Of a DNA stretch of 64,000 nucleotides, positions 14,061-25,722 are shown one piece after another (position 1 is the first letter of the stretch; each line of letters starts with the position of its first letter). The notes under the pieces were generated by a model. That model did not search any database, had not been told where the DNA came from, and was given only the letters and a program-made list of their open reading frames with translations. Position numbers and translations under genes: made by a program. The stretch is from Balanoglossus misakiensis (taxonomy: Eukaryota; Hemichordata): assembly GCA_040954595.2 (NCBI GenBank), contig CM082576.2:10602001-10666000 (forward strand), given 5' to 3'.

Positions 14061-15948
14061 ATGTGGCTAAAGGCTCTCTTCTTCGCAGTTTTTTGTGTTA
14101 TTGCTGTGGCTTCCGTTTCGCTGCGACAGCCAGTTAATTATCATGACTGTGGTAAGTACATGTATTCGGGAAACATCGAGAACATGAACATCTTTCAGAA
14201 GTGTTATTCAACCTACATGTGTACTGTACTACAAACTTCAGTGGTTATTCCAGCTGGGTGCACGTGTCGCCAGTTTGATTTATGAAGCGCGGAATATCGC
14301 TGCTGTCGAAGACGAAAATGTTGCGTGGAATTGGGAAGGGTGGAACATGCGGCGACGCGACCCACGCCGTTGAGTCATCTATTGAACCAGATCGCTGTGA
14401 ATGTGGGGCTTTTGTTTCGTTGCACATTTACACGTAACTGTCGCGGTTCTAAGTAATTTTATTGACAAGGGATCACATTTTAATTTTAAGTTTGGGGATT
14501 CCGTATAGAGTATGAACGTTCAGAAAATGATGAAACAGAAAAGATCAGGCTGAATTGACCTTTAGGCTTTACGATGAAGAGGTCACTTGTGGCATGATTT
14601 TAGGGAGTGGACTGCTTGTAACGATTTTTATGATTCATTGTTCCAACTGGGATACATGATGGTACTGACAACTTCCTGTTCATACACTTTGGCTAGGAAT
14701 AGCCCATACCTACAGCTACATTAGCAAAAGTTTAAAATATTATTTTTTGCACATTCCATGTACTTAAAACTTGCAAATTGCTAGAGCCCACTCGATTTTA
14801 CTGTAGATATTTACAAATGTAGTCATAATCTGTCAGGCAGGTTATAACCACATTGGTCTTAACAGTAGTCTGGGTACTTCAGCAAATCTCTACCATGACA
14901 CTTGTTTTCCGACTTGCCATGGTTGATGTCCTGGCAAGAGCCTGTCCGCCCATTCAATCCAATGCTTGCATGCATGGGATGATCCCTCCCCAATACATTA
15001 ATACTGGTATTTTCTGTATAACCCTATATTATCTTGCCCTTTTTCTGCTGAAATATCCTAGGTTCTGTGGCTGGTAAAATTAAGATCGTTGAAGTGGAAC
15101 CGTGTCCGACGCAGCCGTGTGTGCTGAAGAAAGGTAGCAGTGTGACAGTTCACATCAGTTTTACTCCGAGTAAGTTGTCCTGCTTTATTTACTTAACCAA
15201 GGGAGAGTAATTACAAAGGGAGAGAAAAAACACAGGAATATCGGAAAACCAAAAGGACCAGGCTGAAGGAAAAAATAAGATTAATAATGCATACTTTGGG
15301 ACATTGGGAATGAGCCAATAGCTGTCAAACCTGAACCATGACAATGTGAAAATTGTTGTTTAAACACAAAATAAGGGCTCACAGATGAGAAATCAACTTT
15401 GCAAAATGTATGAAAACAAAACAGTATTTCTTCTGAACACAGGCCGAGAATTTTGCAAAAAAGAAATATGAGCGTGTGTGTTTCCAGACTGGAAAAAATT
15501 GTCAAAATAATATTGATGTGCCTTTGCCAGGTGAGAATGCAACCGCAGTGAAGACGTCAGTCCACGGAGAAATAGCTGGTTTGGCGATCCCTTTCCCGTT
15601 GAATCCTGATGGATGCAAAGACTGTGGCCTTGCTTGTCCTCTCGCGGCAGGGGAGGATTATGTCTACTCCAAATCAATTGACGTCCTGCAATCCTACCCA
15701 GCGGTAAGTTGGGTGTCTGGGCCTTTGTGTGCATTTAACATTATTGGGGGGGGGGGGGGGGGAGGAGGGATGATTTTCTCAGCAGTGTTAAAGAGATACA
15801 TGTATACTATTAAGATCCAAGTCGAGACACTACGTATTTTTCGTATTCATTTTTCATGTTATAGATCAAGCTGGTGATCAAGTGGGAACTGCAAGACCAG
15901 AATGGCCAAGATCTTGTCTGCATGGAGATTCCAGCTCAGATCAGCTAA
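14061..15948 (+). CDS. NPC2: NPC intracellular cholesterol transporter 2 (ML-domain protein), complete, 4 exons
   Basis: This is a soluble lysosomal protein that binds cholesterol released in the lumen and hands it to NPC1. Exons are 14,061-14,151, 15,062-15,169, 15,531-15,703 and 15,865-15,948, all bounded by GT-AG. They sum to 456 nt, giving 151 residues, the same length as human NPC2. Residues 1 to about 20 form a signal peptide ([20 protein letters not shown]). Conserved landmarks are DCGS (29-32), the PCPTQPC loop (44-50), the [10 protein letters not shown] stretch (86-95), CP (102-103), and the final strand [20 protein letters not shown]. The three family disulphides have their expected cysteines, and an additional one (Cys98) lies inside the 95-102 loop. 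Asn69 (NAT) is a possible glycosylation site. The start is the only Met that gives a signal peptide. Identification is firm. Confidence 0.95.
15747..15763 (+). repeat. poly-G run in NPC2 intron 3
   Basis: An uninterrupted G tract of about 17 bases lies inside the last NPC2 intron, 40-60 bases past the exon 3 donor. A similar G run occurs at about 16,246-16,257 downstream of the gene. Either may form a G-quadruplex, and both are prone to length errors in assemblies. Confidence 0.8.
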
Positions 15949-17336
15949 AAAAAGGTGTGGCTTTTGCAAGGAGCCTAACTGATGGTTTACAGTCAGTCAC
16001 CAGTATTTATTTTTTACATCCCTAACCCCACCCATCCTCTCTTGCCAGCCAACCTTTGACTAAGTGTTAACTCAGTCTTATTTAATGCCGTTTAATGGTA
16101 ACTAGATATTTAATTTAAAGAAAGTTCTCAGGTCTCTGGAAAGGAAAACCAGAGTTTTCAAACTTCAGTCAGAAGTGTAAAAAAATTGTGTTCATGTGAA
16201 TTTATTATTGAGTACCGTAGTATTATGCAATTTTGATTTTTTTTTGGGGGGGGGGGGAAAGGGAGTGAAACGATACATTTGTATGGGTTTTTGTAGAGAA
16301 ACATGGTATTAATTTCTGGATTGAAAAACTAAATTCGTTTCTATCAAGTACAGTACAAAGTTTAAATATACAAAACAATGATAAGCTCGTAACTCTTAAC
16401 AAAATGCAACTCTGGACATGAGAAAATTGTTTATGATAAATTTATCATATGAATATGCACTCTTTGTAGCAAAAGACTGTCTGACTGAAGTGTTGATGTC
16501 TGCAAAAGATGAAATGCACAGGAATCATATATTTTGTATAGTTTACCGTTTTGTTCCATTGCACAAGTTTTCCCACTTTTTGATGTGTGTGATAAAATTG
16601 TGCGATTTGGTTAAGTTTGTTTGAAGTACATTTCAGATGCTTTGTAGCAAGATGTTTGGCTGAAAAGGATTTGTCTGAAAAAGATTATACACAACAGGGT
16701 TCATATATTTATTTGTAGTTTAATTGGTTTCACTGTACAAGCATTCCCCACTGTTTGATGCGTGTACTTTTTGCTGTCCCATGTATTTCCTGTGGAAACA
16801 CTCCCAGCGCGTTATTCTAATGAGAGATACACGCACCCACTTTATGCGGAGTTGACGGGAGAAGTGGCGACCACAATGTAGCACATAGCATCGTACGGTA
16901 TAGCGCCACCAGCGGTTTTATAAGGAATACGAGTACTACAACTAAATTTTCTACACTTTGAGCTTTATTAAAAATTAGGATCGAAGCAATGTTCACCCGC
17001 CACCAGTGTGAGTACGTCCACAGTGTCGAAGATTTTCAACGCTGGCGAATACGACGTGCTGAAGGTCCACGTACATCCTGGTCTTCAGGTACATTTGACA
17101 CAGGCTGGATCACACACTGGAAATAAAAGATAGAGTATAAACAGTGTCGGAATAGATCTTGGCTGAATATAAATTTATTGAACCGCGCCCACCCACTTTA
17201 GAGAAATCGAGCGTATCGGCTTTGACAGGAAGTTAGAAAAAAACGATGAATGGGCCCGCCAAATGCATGACATCAAATAGTTTCGGTGTGGTCTTCTTGC
17301 ACGGACAAAAATAACGTCAGACCGAAATGAAAGTAT
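15949..17336. other. NPC2 3' region and intergenic
   Basis: No further gene was recognised. A stretch around 16,980-17,090 has consensus-like splice signals and coding-like codon use on both strands but no family I know. A reverse-strand CTCF-like core lies at 16,902-16,915. No canonical AATAAA was found close behind the NPC2 stop, so its 3' end cannot be fixed from sequence. Confidence 0.5.
16902..16915 (-). promoter_or_regulatory. candidate CTCF-like motif (reverse strand)
   Basis: Read on the minus strand this is CCGCTGGTGGCGCT, which fits the looser CTCF consensus (CCGCnnGGnGGC). With the site at 13,453 it would bracket NPC2. The orientations are forward upstream and reverse downstream, that is, convergent. 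Binding is not shown by sequence. Confidence 0.25.
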
Positions 17337-17342
17337 TTTATT
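17337..17342 (-). terminator. candidate poly(A) signal of the proximal C-type lectin
   Basis: AATAAA on the minus strand, about 117 bases past the stop codon of the lectin gene ending at 17,459. A second one lies at 17,174-17,179. Confidence 0.4.
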
Positions 17343-17458
17343 GGTCATTTTTTTCCCTCATCGGCACTTGATCGTAGTGCCCTGATAACATGTAATAATA
17401 TCGAAGTAACACTAACCGAAGCAGGTTGAAGAATACGTTCTAATATCACTGTTCATCC

Positions 17459-18828
17459 TCATGCTACCGTACAATAATGAATTGAAAGGTGGGAATTCCC
17501 CCTGTGTTCAATGCTAAAACTTTCATAGAGATCTCTAGATATCAAATATCTGAGTGGAATACAGCGTTTCTTCCTACCCGAATATTGGCAAACGTATCCT
17601 TTTCCCTGATCTTCACAGTAGGCATCGTCCCAATCAAAATCTCGGGATTTCCTGTTCAGAAAAAGATGCAAAGGTGCGTTAGTGACCTCAGTTGTGTCAA
17701 GCGACAAGGAAAGTCTACGGATGATGGAAGTATCGCCTGTCTAAAACTAAACGAGCAACGCCAATAATCGAAACATTTATGACTCGGGGGGGGGGGATTG
17801 AATGATCGCGACACAGGCAATTTAGGACAACCGTCAAACGTTTTACCATTCTCTACAAAATTACTACGAGATTTCTTGTGAAATTTTATTTGGGCGCAAG
17901 CCTGGTAGACCTGTCGCTCGAGGCGCTATCCACTGTTTACCGTGTTCCTAGAGAGCATGTGGTCATACATGTACATACATACATACATACATACATACAT
18001 ACATACATACATACATACATACATACATACATACATACATACATACATACATACATACATACATACATACATACATACATACATACATAGAAACACATAC
18101 ATACAGACAGACATAACTAACTAACTAGCGACCAATTATAACTAACCATAATTGAACACAATCTTGTCCATTCGGATCTTTCTTGGTATTGTCATTGGGT
18201 TCTCCTTCTGCCCACGGTACATATGCGTCGGGATCGTCCATATCCAACTCCTCACCGTCAACCCAGACATATTTTCCTTCTTCCTTCCTGTCGGTCAGTC
18301 CAATCCAGAGCCCCTTGCCACGATCGTTGATAGGTTGCTTCAGCTTGGTTGCCTGGATATAATCCTTGATGAGCTGGTGAGAGGCCTCGTCCTGGATTTT
18401 GGCCAGCATGCCCCCGTCGGTCTGGCAAGCCTCTTTGGCTTCGTCCCAGAGTAGTTGGGTCAGGAAGAGTTTATATCGGGTTGAGGTAACACAGAGTGGC
18501 CCAAAAACTGCAACAAATGATCGTAAACTAATGTTAAAAGGTGGTTGTGTGAATTACGCCGCGGGAGTAGCCTGCGTTAATTGAATTGAAATGGCGGAGT
18601 TAACGTTCCTCGATATTCGGACTTTCCAACAGAAATTCAGTAAATTCTATAGTTTGTAAAGACCACCATGGAATATTCACCTGTGTCTTCCAGGTCCTGT
18701 CGCTTTCCTAGTTCCATCTTTGACTTCTTATATTGGCGAAGGTGTCGCCACAAATTCAACATGTCATTGGCAGCCGCCATGGAAATAATCAAAAAGAGAA
18801 CGCACACCACTGTCCCTTTTCCCGCCAT
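17459..18828 (-). CDS. secreted C-type lectin-domain protein (proximal copy), 3 exons
   Basis: The product is predicted to be a secreted glycan-binding protein. Exons in gene order are 18,828-18,681, 18,507-18,147 and 17,651-17,459, with GT-AG junctions throughout. They sum to 702 nt, giving 233 residues. Residues 1-20 are a hydrophobic signal peptide (MAGKGTVVCVLFLIISMAAA), followed by a basic linker. One C-type lectin domain spans about 55-193: WDEAKEAC (70-77), WIGL (117-120), EPN (152-154), DC (165-166), WDD (177-179), YC (181-182) and VC (190-191), supplying the four canonical cysteines. EPN is the mannose/fucose-type calcium-site signature in this family; the usual WND is WDD here. A 40-residue tail rich in Arg, Lys and Ser follows the domain. 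Intron 2 contains the CATA microsatellite. The same fold and exon plan recur in the gene at 21,646-24,798. The ligand cannot be inferred. Confidence 0.88.
17972..18089. repeat. (CATA)n tetranucleotide microsatellite in lectin intron
   Basis: An uninterrupted run of about 29 units lies within intron 2 of the proximal lectin, starting roughly 60 bases past the exon 2 donor. Reading frames through it (strings of THTYI or MYVCMYVC type) are artefacts. Confidence 0.97.
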
Positions 18829-21645
18829 GCCGACCAGATTTTAACTGTGGGTATAGGAACATATCTATTACCCCAACGAGACATGCAAATATATGTCCAA
18901 TTCCCCAAAAGGCTAAGTCTATTGTGAAATTACCGCCTGAGTGACAATTACGCAACAGTTTTGTCTGTGATTTGTCGGATTATGATCACAAAACCCAGTA
19001 GGTGTGTACTCTTGTTGTTTTTATTCATCTTTTAATTTCATCGCAAACGGCCAAATGTCGTACAAATACAAATAATATTTCAGTTCGGGGAGCGAAGTTG
19101 TAGCTCAGGCTGCAGCGTACAACAAGGTCCATGAGGGGCATATCTAATCAACTTTAACTAGGCATTCGTTGTTATACTCAAATTGAAGTGTAGTTATTTC
19201 TTTTTGAAAGTCCATAGGATCATGAACGCCTTTGGCTATGGGAAATTCTGAGCGCTGCCCGCAACTACATAAAGTTATGGACGAAGCTTTTTTTTTGCGT
19301 CGGTAGACATTTATATTATAATACGACGAGAGAACTGCGTCATTGTTTCCCAGTTGCGGTTAGGAAAATAGAAACAAGATGATGCCACCACCCCGAAAGT
19401 CTAAACTTTTGCGAAGAGGATGAATGGGGTGTACCACGACAAGAACGAAGTACCGTCGATGTTATGCCATAGTTGTGACGTACGTTTACGCGCTGGCCAG
19501 GTTAACCTCGTTTCTCTGGTTGGCAGAACCACAATCGCGTGAGGGCTGTTTCACGCGGTTGACTACTCTTTTGACTTAGAAAGAGGGAAGTCTCACGCGA
19601 CTGTACGTGAGCGGGACGAACTTGGGGGTGGGGAGACACAAAACTTACCTGAATGTTAACTTGAGTGCGATCAAACTCAGTAATCAAAACAAGCGAGGGT
19701 TGTTATACCTTAGACGTCGGCAATATCTGTAGTTGGTGGTTTCTTTCCCAGCTCTGAACGTCTCTCCTGGCGAATGCAAAAGAAGATTTACATACTTCGG
19801 TTGAGCAACGTGGAACAATCGGCATTAATACCATTGTCTTGTTCGGAATGCAGAGTGTAAGCGCAATTTATAAGGTAACAAACCCTCCTAGGAATAATAA
19901 CGTCCCGCAATCACAGTATCATTGTGCGTACCTCTTACACGAAGAATGTGCTCTATTTGCAGCAATACGACATTGAACCAGAGAACGTACAAAGAATATG
20001 GTCGGTAATCACACCGTAAAAATAACGAAGCAAAGACGGTTCCTATTGACGTGGCACAGCGACGTGTAAGAGTTTGCCTGCCTTCTGGTGGCGTTCCATT
20101 CTCAGTCCGTCTGTCTGTCTCTCTGTCTGTCCCCTCAGCCTCCCTACCACCCCTACCTTCCTCCCTCCCCCCCTCTTTCTCCACTGGGACAGCCACCCCA
20201 TTTCAGCGGTATATGGAGGGAAGTATGTTGCTAACTTGAAAAGAAGTTGAAATTGTCTCTCCATTATAGAGAGCAGATAAGGGTTTTATTCACAGAGTGA
20301 AGCTGGGCAGGATCAAACGACATTGTGAAGTCCCATTTTCAATTTACCCATCATGCATCTTGCAAGGGATCTGCCACCAAACAGAAGAGAATACATGATG
20401 TTCACTATCTAGTTTTCATAAAATCACTACTTTATATATTTTCTATCGAGTTTGCGGCCATGATTTTTGAATTTCAAATTTGAGAGAATTTCGCTCTGTC
20501 ATTCAAAATTATTCACGCTGTCCCCAATTTTTTATTCTCGGCCGGGTTTTAAGACAGATGAATCTAAAGTTGCTTTAAATAAATACGGAGTATGAAGCCG
20601 GAGACGTTAGAGCCATATTGAATCGCGCGAATAATGAAAATTTAGAAGAGATCACTTGGAGAAACTTGGCCATGTCGGAAAAAAAAACGCGACACAGTAT
20701 AAAAATAAAGCGATCCTTTAACTACAGGCCTACACGTTCGATATTTGGTGGAACTGTCAACGTATGATTCTGAGTAAAATATAGAGACAGGAACAATGCA
20801 TGTTCCATACAAATATTTATTACTAACGCTTCGATGAGCAGAATGTACATTTCAGTAAATTAAGTACATGTATCATAAAACAACAATCATCGGAAGATCA
20901 ACATTTGTGCACTGAAGTAAAAATGATACAAAATGAACAGAGACACGCCGCAGATAGCGGATTACTCAATATTTAGAATATTGTCATTTTCCTGATTTTT
21001 TGTATGTATTCTACATCAATGAATTTTAAATAAAAAAAAAATAGAGAGAAAACGGAGTGTTCCCACCCGACTTTTTTAGTTAGGGGTCTGAAAACATTGA
21101 AGAAAATGCCGAGTCAACATTTTTCACGCACTTCTAATTTTATGGTTTTCCTATGGTGAAAATATTTGAACAGCTCTATCAAAAATCCAGCATGGTGACA
21201 TAGTGTTTTCTTTGTATTATTTAATAATATTTCTCTATAGGCACCTTTTTGTGAAAATCTCAAGGAAATGACAATATTGCAAGAGTGTTTTCTCAAAATT
21301 CTACATGTTAAGGCTATGGAATGTGACAACCATGCACTGCATCTGGGTAGCCATCTACCTGAACTACGCATTCGTGCCACGAAAGTTAAGAGAAATGCAC
21401 CGGTCTTCCACTTTTCATACCACGGTGTGGAGTGACTCAATCATACACCATCACCGCCCGTCAGGGACATGCAACGCATTCTGGGGGACAAACTGTAATG
21501 AAAAGTAATATTTAAAAGAGTTACGCACGTTTAAAACCGACCATATGACGTCATTGCAAAGGTGCATTTCCTCTTGTAAGTTGAAAAGAAAAATGTGAAA
21601 TTACAAAATAACTTGATATTGTCGACGATGGGGCGAAGCAAACCG
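18829..21645. other. spacer between the two lectin genes
   Basis: No third gene is visible. The stretch includes a homopyrimidine tract of CTGT/CCT units (about 20,106-20,180) that could adopt triplex structure, and ordinary AT-rich sequence. A minus-strand AATAAA at 20,816-20,821 and an ATTAAA at 21,220-21,225 are candidate 3' ends for the distal lectin. Confidence 0.5.
20106..20180. repeat. homopyrimidine (CTGT/CCT) tract
   Basis: About 75 bases of almost pure C and T on the plus strand, in CTGT and CCTN units. Reading frames on either strand are low-complexity (Ser/Leu/Pro or Gly/Arg/Glu) and are not genes. Confidence 0.7.
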
Positions 21646-24600
21646 CTATTCTCTTTCAACTGGATAAAGACATCGCCACCAGAAATCGTAAACTGGCTTA
21701 GATGCCGACATAAATAAAACGTATCGTATCTCACCGTCATATTCACAAATGTAGCTTTTTGGTCTGTAATTGCAATAATCATCGTCCCAGGCAAAGTTCC
21801 TTCCCTTCCTGTTAAATAAAAATAAATATATTTATGTACATGTAGTCGTTCTTGAGTCACACAGACAGACAGGCAGTCAGACAGACAGACAGACAGACAT
21901 TGCTATGACACTAGCTCCTGTGTGTAAACACAGAAGCTAAAAATAAGCAAATTATGACTGAACAAATGGATAGACGTGAAATAAATTCAAAACTTAAAAA
22001 TATATCTGAATGAATAAATTACCATAGCTGAACACAGTCTTGTCCTTCTGGGTCACGTTTCGTGTTATCATTGGGCTGACCATCTGCCCAGTCTTGATAT
22101 ATATTACAGTCATCGGCATAAAACGGGTGACCGTCGGAGGTGACCAGGGTCCCTTCCATGGCAATGTCGTTGAGACCGATCCACAGACCCGTGCCGACGT
22201 ATTTTTTCACATCGCTCCTTCCCAGGTACTCTTTGAAGAATGTCGCCGTACGGACGTCGCGGATGACGGCCAGCCGCCCGCCGTCGTCCTCGCAGGCCTG
22301 CCTGGCCTCGTCCCAGACGAGCGGAGGGTTGTTGAAAACCTTGTAGTGGCGATTGACGCAGAAGGGTCCAAATTCCGCGGGCGCTGCAAAGACACAATTT
22401 GTCGTATGAGAAATGTTTCGTTGTTAATATCGCCTGTTTTGTATACTTCTCTAAGAACTGCTTGTGTCCTGTCCACACGAGTGCGTGTCATTATCCTACA
22501 GATCTGTTGTAACCCCAAGCACTGGTAACTGAAGTTTCCTAGTTTAAAGTCCGAAAGGACAACAAATATTGACGTCAGATGTTCTGTTGGCATACTCAAT
22601 CCATCACAAAGCAACAAGAAAGGATGACGGGCAAGTATATAAATGTATAATTTCAGGGAGTTAAAGAGCGTAGTAGCGATAGAATTTCTCCGTTAGATTA
22701 TTGTCACGTGCAAGTTAGGTCTCGTGGGTCATGCAGACATCGTGCGGCGAAGACCGGTACAATCCACCAGGGTGGAAAAAAAAGTTTACATCAAGTAGTG
22801 ATTCCCGAACACTTACGCGTAAAACAATCAGGTGTTAAGGAAAGCTTATTAAACTGATCCTGCTGTTTTGTCAACCGAGTGGCATCCTTGCCACGTATGA
22901 TGGCTAATCCCCGACCCACAGGGAATTCACTTTATTATGTCACGGGAACTTGTTGCCGTAAAAAGACAACATCCACGAGAATGGAAGCGACGACGATGAA
23001 TAACAATTAACAAAAGCAGCATATTTGTTTGGGCATGGCGGTGCCTCGGCCTTCTCGAGGTTAAGACCTGTTTTGTTCCGAATTAATCCCCAAACAGGGA
23101 AAGTTATTTTTTCATTAGCGTACTAGTACCTATCGCGTTCTTGTCACCTGAATGAGAACGCGTTCTGTTAGAACTTAAATACACGCAATCCCCTGCTTGT
23201 TTACAACCCCGCGTGCCGCCGGCGTAAAAGTGTCCCATTTACTGGTCATAAAGCACTACAAGCTCACGACGAACGAAAAGTGTATCATCTCAACAACATT
23301 CAACCTTTAGATGGAGTACAGAAAATTGGATTGCTCAGGGAAAATAGGAACTTGGCATTTGCGGCAGTCAATTATAAAACGTTACTTCTCACAAGAGTAA
23401 AAGAAAATGGACCTCTAAAGGAGCATTTTATGACCCAAGTGTTAATTTCCTTTCAAACCTACACCACCAAAAAGAACTTGTAAAGAATGCCGGTAGCTTG
23501 GTCGTACCGTTTCTAACCGAAGCACAGTACACCTGCAGATAATGCGACGCGTTTCGTTCTCCAGAGGAAGACGTATTCGCTTCTAACTGGTTATCGCCTC
23601 CAGTTCATCTCCTACATGCTACAGAAGTTTTGAAAGTTTCTACAAATTCAACGCGAAGTTTGAATTGCCCGTGAAGTGAATTCGAACCAATTTGCAGTGG
23701 AGTGTAAATTGATCCCATTTTTATTCAAATGATACTATCAAGTTAGAGGTCGATGTATTTGCACACGTCACGTGTACTTGGAATGCGCCCAGAACTTCAA
23801 GACACACCTTCGGTAAGAATGCGGTAATCAACTTCCATCGGACACGGACAAGAATAGAATGCGGGCTTCAACGGACGCCGGGAAAACGGAACCGCGAGAA
23901 GTCACCGATGATCCACGCACGCGAGAGCAATCAAGAGATGCGGTTAAATTTACGGATTTTGGAAGTCAGTTTTTGTTTCACAATGCCCGAGATGTTTACG
24001 ATTGGTACAAATTATTCTCTTGTTGCATTTTTACTGAGAGCTATAGGCGTTTTAATTGTTAAATTGTTGGCGGCAACAATGACAGGATAAATTGACTCAA
24101 GGGCTAAAAGGGATTTTTTTCTGTCAATGATCCGGTTCCCCGGGATGCAGAGAAAGGTCTACGCATGAATGCTGAAATCGGCCCATTAAATACCAATTAC
24201 CATGCTCTCAAAGCGGTGTACCTCTTTATCTGTTGCGAAGTGGGAGGCCAATCAAGCCGTAGGCCAGTTAACAACTATGCATATCATTAAATAACTCTAG
24301 TTAATTACTTTGACGGCGAAGAGCGACCCTTTTGTTTGAAAAATCCCTGTGCTCATAGCAAACCAGGTTCTACAGAATGAAAAGATTTTGGGCAGCGGAT
24401 TTTGATGTAAAATGGTAATGTTGAAACTGATAACCTATAAAAACTAAGCAATTAAACTGTACCGTTTGACCGAGCGTCTCAAGAGGACTAGTCCAGCGGA
24501 TGAGGTTTACTTTTCATTATATCCCCAAAATGAGATGTTTAACTAGATCGTTGCAGGTGTCACTCGACAAGACGAAAGAAATGGCGGACTCTGCATCACT

Positions 24601-24798
24601 GACGATGAAAACCGGAGGATCATGTTTTCCCTCCGTGGCATTGTTTACCTGCGAACGTTACCTACCTTCTTCTTCCAACACGCGCTCCTCGTACGCCAGG
24701 AGTTTCTCGACCACTTCCTCCTTCGTCAGCCCCACCGCGCAACCTGTCAGAGTTAAGACAGTCGCGGCTGCCGCTAACAAGAATCGCAGAACACCCAT
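21646..24798 (-). CDS. secreted C-type lectin-domain protein (distal copy), 3 exons
   Basis: Exons in gene order are 24,798-24,666, 22,383-22,023 and 21,808-21,646, with GT-AG junctions. They sum to 657 nt, giving 218 residues. The chosen Met (24,798) starts a clean signal peptide (MGVLRFLLAAAATVLTLTGC); an upstream in-frame Met would put a charged stretch before it. Residues 24-44 are acidic and helical (VVEKLLAYEERVLEEE). The lectin domain spans about 53-188: WDEARQAC (68-75), WIGL (112-115), QPN (147-149), DC (160-161), WDD (172-174), YC (176-177) and IC (185-186). QPN is intermediate between the EPN (mannose) and QPD (galactose) signatures. Asp135-Cys137 add an unpaired cysteine in the loop. 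A consensus donor follows Tyr-Asp (188-189), so the last 29 residues may be replaced in another isoform. It is a tandem paralogue of the gene at 17,459-18,828. Confidence 0.85.
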
Positions 24799-25455
24799 GT
24801 CGGTTTTTTTCTGTTTGAGAGGAAACGTGTATGGTTTTAGTGACGCCCAGAAGATAAAGAAAATATTCTGCATTGATGTTTGTAAAATGCACTTTTGCTA
24901 CTCAGTCCTGCACAAATTGAAACAGTATAACTTATAATTTGATTAGAAAAAAAAATATCTTCGGAATTGTCAGAAGAGAAAAGCGTTAGAATTGTTTTGA
25001 AACTACGTTACCGTTTCAAGATTTGAGCATGGAGAGAGAGAGAGAGAAAGTGAGAGAGTTTTAAACAACGCACCTTCTATAGGAAGAAATGTTCTCTTTT
25101 CAAGTGAACAAAGTTGGCCTTTTCCAGCAGGAATATCAGTGTCTTTTTGTGCACAGTCACAAATGCCCGGTTCAAGTCGTCGTAGTTCTTCTGTAGGAGG
25201 TTATGTGCACTGCTCCATATTTATACAATCTCTCTGTACCTGTTGCGTAATTATTTGACGCGGAGGCCTTTTGAAGCACTGGGCTAACTTTTTATTACCC
25301 ATACCAAGACAGGAAATTTGTATGTATTGTTTCGAAGTGTTCAATGGAATGACAAAAAGTGGTCAGTTTTAAGAAGGATGTTAACGCTAGACAATGTGCA
25401 CAAATTCTCTGAATCTGTGCACAGATTCTTTGCGCACACAGCTTACGCGTAATTG

Positions 25456-25722
25456 TGACGTCATTGGAAACGCATGATGACGTGGGGCACATAGAAAACC
25501 GATGGACCAGCTTACAACAATTCCCTGGTGACTTCAACTTTTACATTTTTGATGCGTTTTGCGGCTGTGCAGTGTTGTTACACCTGACGAAGCTCCACCC
25601 TTCATGACGTACATGGTCCCTGTTTGTCGATGGCTGCACTGTGCGCATGTGTTGAAAAAACATCACACACGTAAAGTTTTACTAATTATAACGACTACAT
25701 TGTACATACTGTTGTGACGTCA
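25456..25722. promoter_or_regulatory. pair of exact CRE octamers
   Basis: TGACGTCA occurs at 25,456-25,463, followed at once by the inverted CCAAT sequence TTGG, and again at 25,715-25,722 with ATTGGG about 25 bases on. CRE plus CCAAT is a common promoter arrangement. The nearest gene that could use it is the minus-strand lectin starting at 24,798. A third CRE lies at 21,546-21,553. Confidence 0.3.

Noticed and set aside
17926-18124. Open frames of HTYI or MYVC repeats
   Set aside because: They are translations of the CATA microsatellite in the lectin intron.
19888-20264. Gly/Arg/Glu-rich minus-strand frames
   Set aside because: They arise from the homopyrimidine CTGT/CCT tract and do not continue into coding-like sequence.
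22110-22617. Long frames on both strands over the distal lectin exon 2 (68-162 codons)
   Set aside because: They are shifted or antisense frames of the GC-rich lectin exon. Only the frame with WIGL, DC and the split Trp fits the gene model.
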